Below, one piece after another: positions 42,887 to 45,211 of a DNA stretch of 45,211 bases. The notes beneath the pieces were generated by a model that did no database searches, was not told the origin of the DNA, and saw only the letters and a program-made list of their open reading frames with translations. The translations under genes were made by a program, and so were the position numbers. Origin of the DNA: Wohlfahrtiimonas larvae_A (GTDB taxonomy: Bacteria; Pseudomonadota; Gammaproteobacteria; Cardiobacteriales; Wohlfahrtiimonadaceae); NCBI GenBank assembly GCA_040394195.1, contig JBEBSR010000017.1, positions 1 through 45,211 of the forward strand, given 5' to 3'. Every line of letters starts with the position of its first letter. Within the stretch, counting starts at the first letter, position 1.

Positions 42887-44518
42887 ATGATTTTTAACTT
42901 TTTTAAGTCTCGAAAACAGCCCGACCATTTTAAAATAAGACAATCTAATGTTTTTTATAACTATTCTATGGGGCTTAATATCATGGATATAGATTTGTTA
43001 AAAGCAGGTAAGGCTATTCTAAAGTTGGGTTTGGCTCAAAGTGTATTTTTTTCAGATAAAAATTTTATATATTGTGATAAAAACGGCGATCAACATTTAA
43101 AGTTCAGAGATCGTCAGGAAGATATTATGGATTCTCTATCATCTGAAGATAGCTCTATTTTACAAGATTATTTGATTTTTGATGATTTAGTTAATGATGA
43201 ATCTCATTTACATTCAAATCAAGAAGATTATTTACGAGTTTCATTATCTCCAATTGTATTAGAAGATGAAGTTTATGGTGAATATATTATTAATGTGCTA
43301 TTAAAGATTTATTCGAATGGTATAGCTATATTAAGTTTTCAATTTGATGCGCATTGGGATGATCTTGATGAATCTGACTTTATTGAGGATGTTATTAATC
43401 TTTATTCTCGATCATGGGATAAAGTATGGGTTGATAAATTAGTTCAAAAAATAGATGGTGAAGTTTATGCTAGCAAACAAGCATTTGGTGATATTTTTGT
43501 ATTTGCAGGCAATGATATAAATATAAAAGGCAGAGAAAAAATTATAAGAAAAATGCAAAAAAATGGATTAGAGGATTTAGAAAAAGCTTTACATAATAGC
43601 CAAGGGAAAGAATTTAGTTTTGATGATAAAAATAGAATTTTGCATTTATTGGCGGGGACGAATGATCAAAAAACTACTAAGGCTTTTGAGTTATGTGTGC
43701 ATATGTATTTCAATATAGTAGCAAAGATTATAGATAGTATTAGTGATGCTTCGGTTGATGCCTATACATTTATATGGGAAGGGCGACCATCTGTTTCTTT
43801 GATGTGTTTTTCTAATCAGCCGAAAAATAGACAGGAATTGGAAGAAAAATTTTCCAATTCTATAAGGAAAATATTAAATAGATCTTCTGTGGCAATGGAT
43901 GAATCTATTCATCTAAAAAATTTAAGATGGCATGGGGATTATAGTTTTTATGGTAATCGATCTGTTTTGTTATGGATTAAATTGAATTCTAAGAACTCTT
44001 ATGATGAAAACACTTTATTTCGTAGTGTTTTATCTCATCAAGCTAGAGTGGAGCAGATAGAGTTTTATAATATGTTATTTGCTAGGGCATGTGCCTGGTG
44101 TGCAGATCCTGAAACAGAAGAACACTTGTTTAATGCATATGATATTTTGATTAATAAAGAAAAAGCAATTCATCAAAGTAGCCAATCTGGTGAGATAGTT
44201 CAGACTATTAGTTATTTAATGAATCAGTTCGGTACTAATTTGTTAATTAAGCCTGCTAAAGAATCAGCAGTATTTCATTTAGATGAATTAAAATATAGAT
44301 CTGATCTTGTTAAAAGTCGTAAAATGCAATGGATGACGCTTACATTCGGTTTGGTTGGTGCTACTAGTTTTGCAGAATTTATTGTATATCCTTTAGCCAA
44401 AAATTGGCGCAGTGAGTATTTTCGTGCAGACTTTCTACCCTTATTGTCATTTTTCTCTACATTAGCCCTGATTGGGGTTATTTTAGGTATTACATCTTTA
44501 ATTAATAAAAACAAATAG
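42887..44518 (+). CDS. Unknown 543-aa protein with two C-terminal transmembrane helices
   Basis: Not recognised. A large soluble N-terminal part (about 1-465), rich in Asp, Ser, Lys and Asn, is followed by two hydrophobic helices near residues 472-495 and 513-538 with a short loop. It ends in the basic LINKNK, so it is probably tail-anchored in the inner membrane with the bulk in the cytoplasm. No signal peptide, Walker motif or nuclease motif is evident. There is little ribosome-binding site. Base composition is more AT-rich than the housekeeping genes, suggesting transfer. The secreted gene 78 bp downstream may be its partner. Confidence 0.7.
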   Translation: MIFNFFKSRKQPDHFKIRQSNVFYNYSMGLNIMDIDLLKAGKAILKLGLAQSVFFSDKNFIYCDKNGDQHLKFRDRQEDIMDSLSSEDSSILQDYLIFDDLVNDESHLHSNQEDYLRVSLSPIVLEDEVYGEYIINVLLKIYSNGIAILSFQFDAHWDDLDESDFIEDVINLYSRSWDKVWVDKLVQKIDGEVYASKQAFGDIFVFAGNDINIKGREKIIRKMQKNGLEDLEKALHNSQGKEFSFDDKNRILHLLAGTNDQKTTKAFELCVHMYFNIVAKIIDSISDASVDAYTFIWEGRPSVSLMCFSNQPKNRQELEEKFSNSIRKILNRSSVAMDESIHLKNLRWHGDYSFYGNRSVLLWIKLNSKNSYDENTLFRSVLSHQARVEQIEFYNMLFARACAWCADPETEEHLFNAYDILINKEKAIHQSSQSGEIVQTISYLMNQFGTNLLIKPAKESAVFHLDELKYRSDLVKSRKMQWMTLTFGLVGATSFAEFIVYPLAKNWRSEYFRADFLPLLSFFSTLALIGVILGITSLINKNK

Positions 44519-44596
44519 TTTATCGGGAAATTAGTTCGTATCAATTTAGCTATGTTATGAACTCTACAGTATTGTTCAAGCAATAAGGAAAAGATG

Positions 44597-45121
44597 ATGA
44601 GAATAATTAAGGTTGTTTTGGCTTTTCTGATGTTTATTGCTGTTTCTAGTCATGCAGAAACTCAATATCCTCAAAAAATTATCTTTGATAAATTAGAATA
44701 CTTTCATGCTTATGAAGGTACAAATGCTTTAGGTGATGTATTTGTTGTGGAATATTTGCCACAGGGTGAAACTTTGGAAAGATTTAATCAGATGATTACA
44801 TACTCGGAATTACGTAGTGTGAAGGCTGAAGATTTAAAGAAATACGTGGAAACTATTTCGCAAGATACAACTGCACCAATTTTTTCTAAAACTTATTATC
44901 GCAGCCAAGATTCATCCAAAAATGAATATTATCTAATGAAAATGGGTGTGCAAGGCAGTTTGGCAGAATATATGGTATTTCGTTTTATGGTGAAGGATGA
45001 TCATATTGCTTATTATTTATATTCGGACAGATCTTATGAAGGATTGAATGATCATTGGATGTCGATTATCAAAGATCGTAATTCATATTGGTTAACAGCT
45101 ATTCGAGCATTAAAAATCTAA
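44597..45121 (+). CDS. Secreted protein of unknown function
   Basis: 174 aa starting at the ATG at 44597, which has AAGGA 7 nt upstream (the adjacent ATG at 44594 is closer than usual). Signal peptide MRIIKVVLAFLMFIAVSSHA with cleavage before ET. The mature protein is rich in Tyr, Ser and Asp with no Cys, so it is probably a small beta-rich periplasmic protein. No family recognised. Follows the 543-aa gene and precedes a strong terminator. Confidence 0.75.
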   Translation: MRIIKVVLAFLMFIAVSSHAETQYPQKIIFDKLEYFHAYEGTNALGDVFVVEYLPQGETLERFNQMITYSELRSVKAEDLKKYVETISQDTTAPIFSKTYYRSQDSSKNEYYLMKMGVQGSLAEYMVFRFMVKDDHIAYYLYSDRSYEGLNDHWMSIIKDRNSYWLTAIRALKI

Positions 45122-45128
45122 GGTAATA

Positions 45129-45155
45129 AAAAAGCCCTTCATCGAAGGGCTTTTC
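45129..45155. terminator. Terminator before tRNA-Gly
   Basis: AAAAGCCCTTC and GAAGGGCTTTT form a perfect 11-bp stem around ATC. It lies between the convergent secreted-protein gene and tRNA-Gly and could serve both. Confidence 0.85.
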
Positions 45156-45160
45156 TAATT

Positions 45161-45211
<51 letters not shown>

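Overview
The window looks like chromosomal DNA of a low-GC gammaproteobacterium. Housekeeping genes of gammaproteobacterial type (trpS, scpA, prs, yggX, tamB, yidA, yaiI) sit beside a Salmonella-type tetrathionate reductase locus and a Tat-exported L-amino acid deaminase of the Proteus/Providencia/Morganella type. The gene mix and AT-richness would suit Cardiobacteriales such as Ignatzschineria or Wohlfahrtiimonas, but no marker here fixes the genus; that placement is inference.

Layout. (1) 11-8008: tetrathionate respiration. ttrB-ttrC-ttrA lie on the minus strand, diverging from ttrS and ttrR on the plus strand. An unrecognised small secreted protein is translationally coupled between sensor kinase and response regulator. 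(2) 8012-9961: an AraC regulator with an AzlCD-type branched-chain amino acid exporter. (3) 10045-19504: a lipoprotein, a PreP-like M16C metalloprotease, an MscS-like membrane protein, a Nif3/YbgI protein and TamB. (4) 19575-21540 (minus): two minor type IV pilins. (5) 21718-25927: an M50 site-2 protease, trpS, scpA, tRNA-Gln, prs and yggX. (6) 25972-28082: a DdpX/VanX-type dipeptidase (minus), tRNA-Met, an EF-hand secreted protein, a YbcJ-like S4 protein and a SUKH/SMI1 protein. (7) 28083-28662: a 580-bp AT-rich regulatory region with a possible small RNA, an 18-bp palindrome and a cluster of CTAGG repeats. (8) 28663-36720: the L-amino acid deaminase, then a methionine-type ABC import operon: a putative Met/Cys-rich leader peptide, metN, metI, an acyl-CoA-dehydrogenase-like flavoprotein and four tandem MetQ-family lipoproteins. 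(9) 36857-42741: YidA-like phosphatase, succinate-semialdehyde dehydrogenase, an unknown two-helix membrane protein, a GNAT acetyltransferase divergent from a MocR regulator, and YaiI. (10) 42887-45211: two unrecognised AT-rich genes and the 3' half of tRNA-Gly.

How the genes work together. The left end is a complete anaerobic tetrathionate respiration module. The 28.5-36.7 kb segment reads as an amino-acid and sulfur acquisition module: an exported deaminase acting outside the cytoplasm, one importer core (MetNI) served by four receptors, and an oxidoreductase of a family that includes sulfur-scavenging enzymes. The putative leader peptide suggests translation-based sensing of methionine or cysteine supply. 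The most unusual points are the leader peptide, the four-receptor array in two paralogous pairs, the gene inserted between ttrS and ttrR, and the deaminase with its palindromic upstream region.
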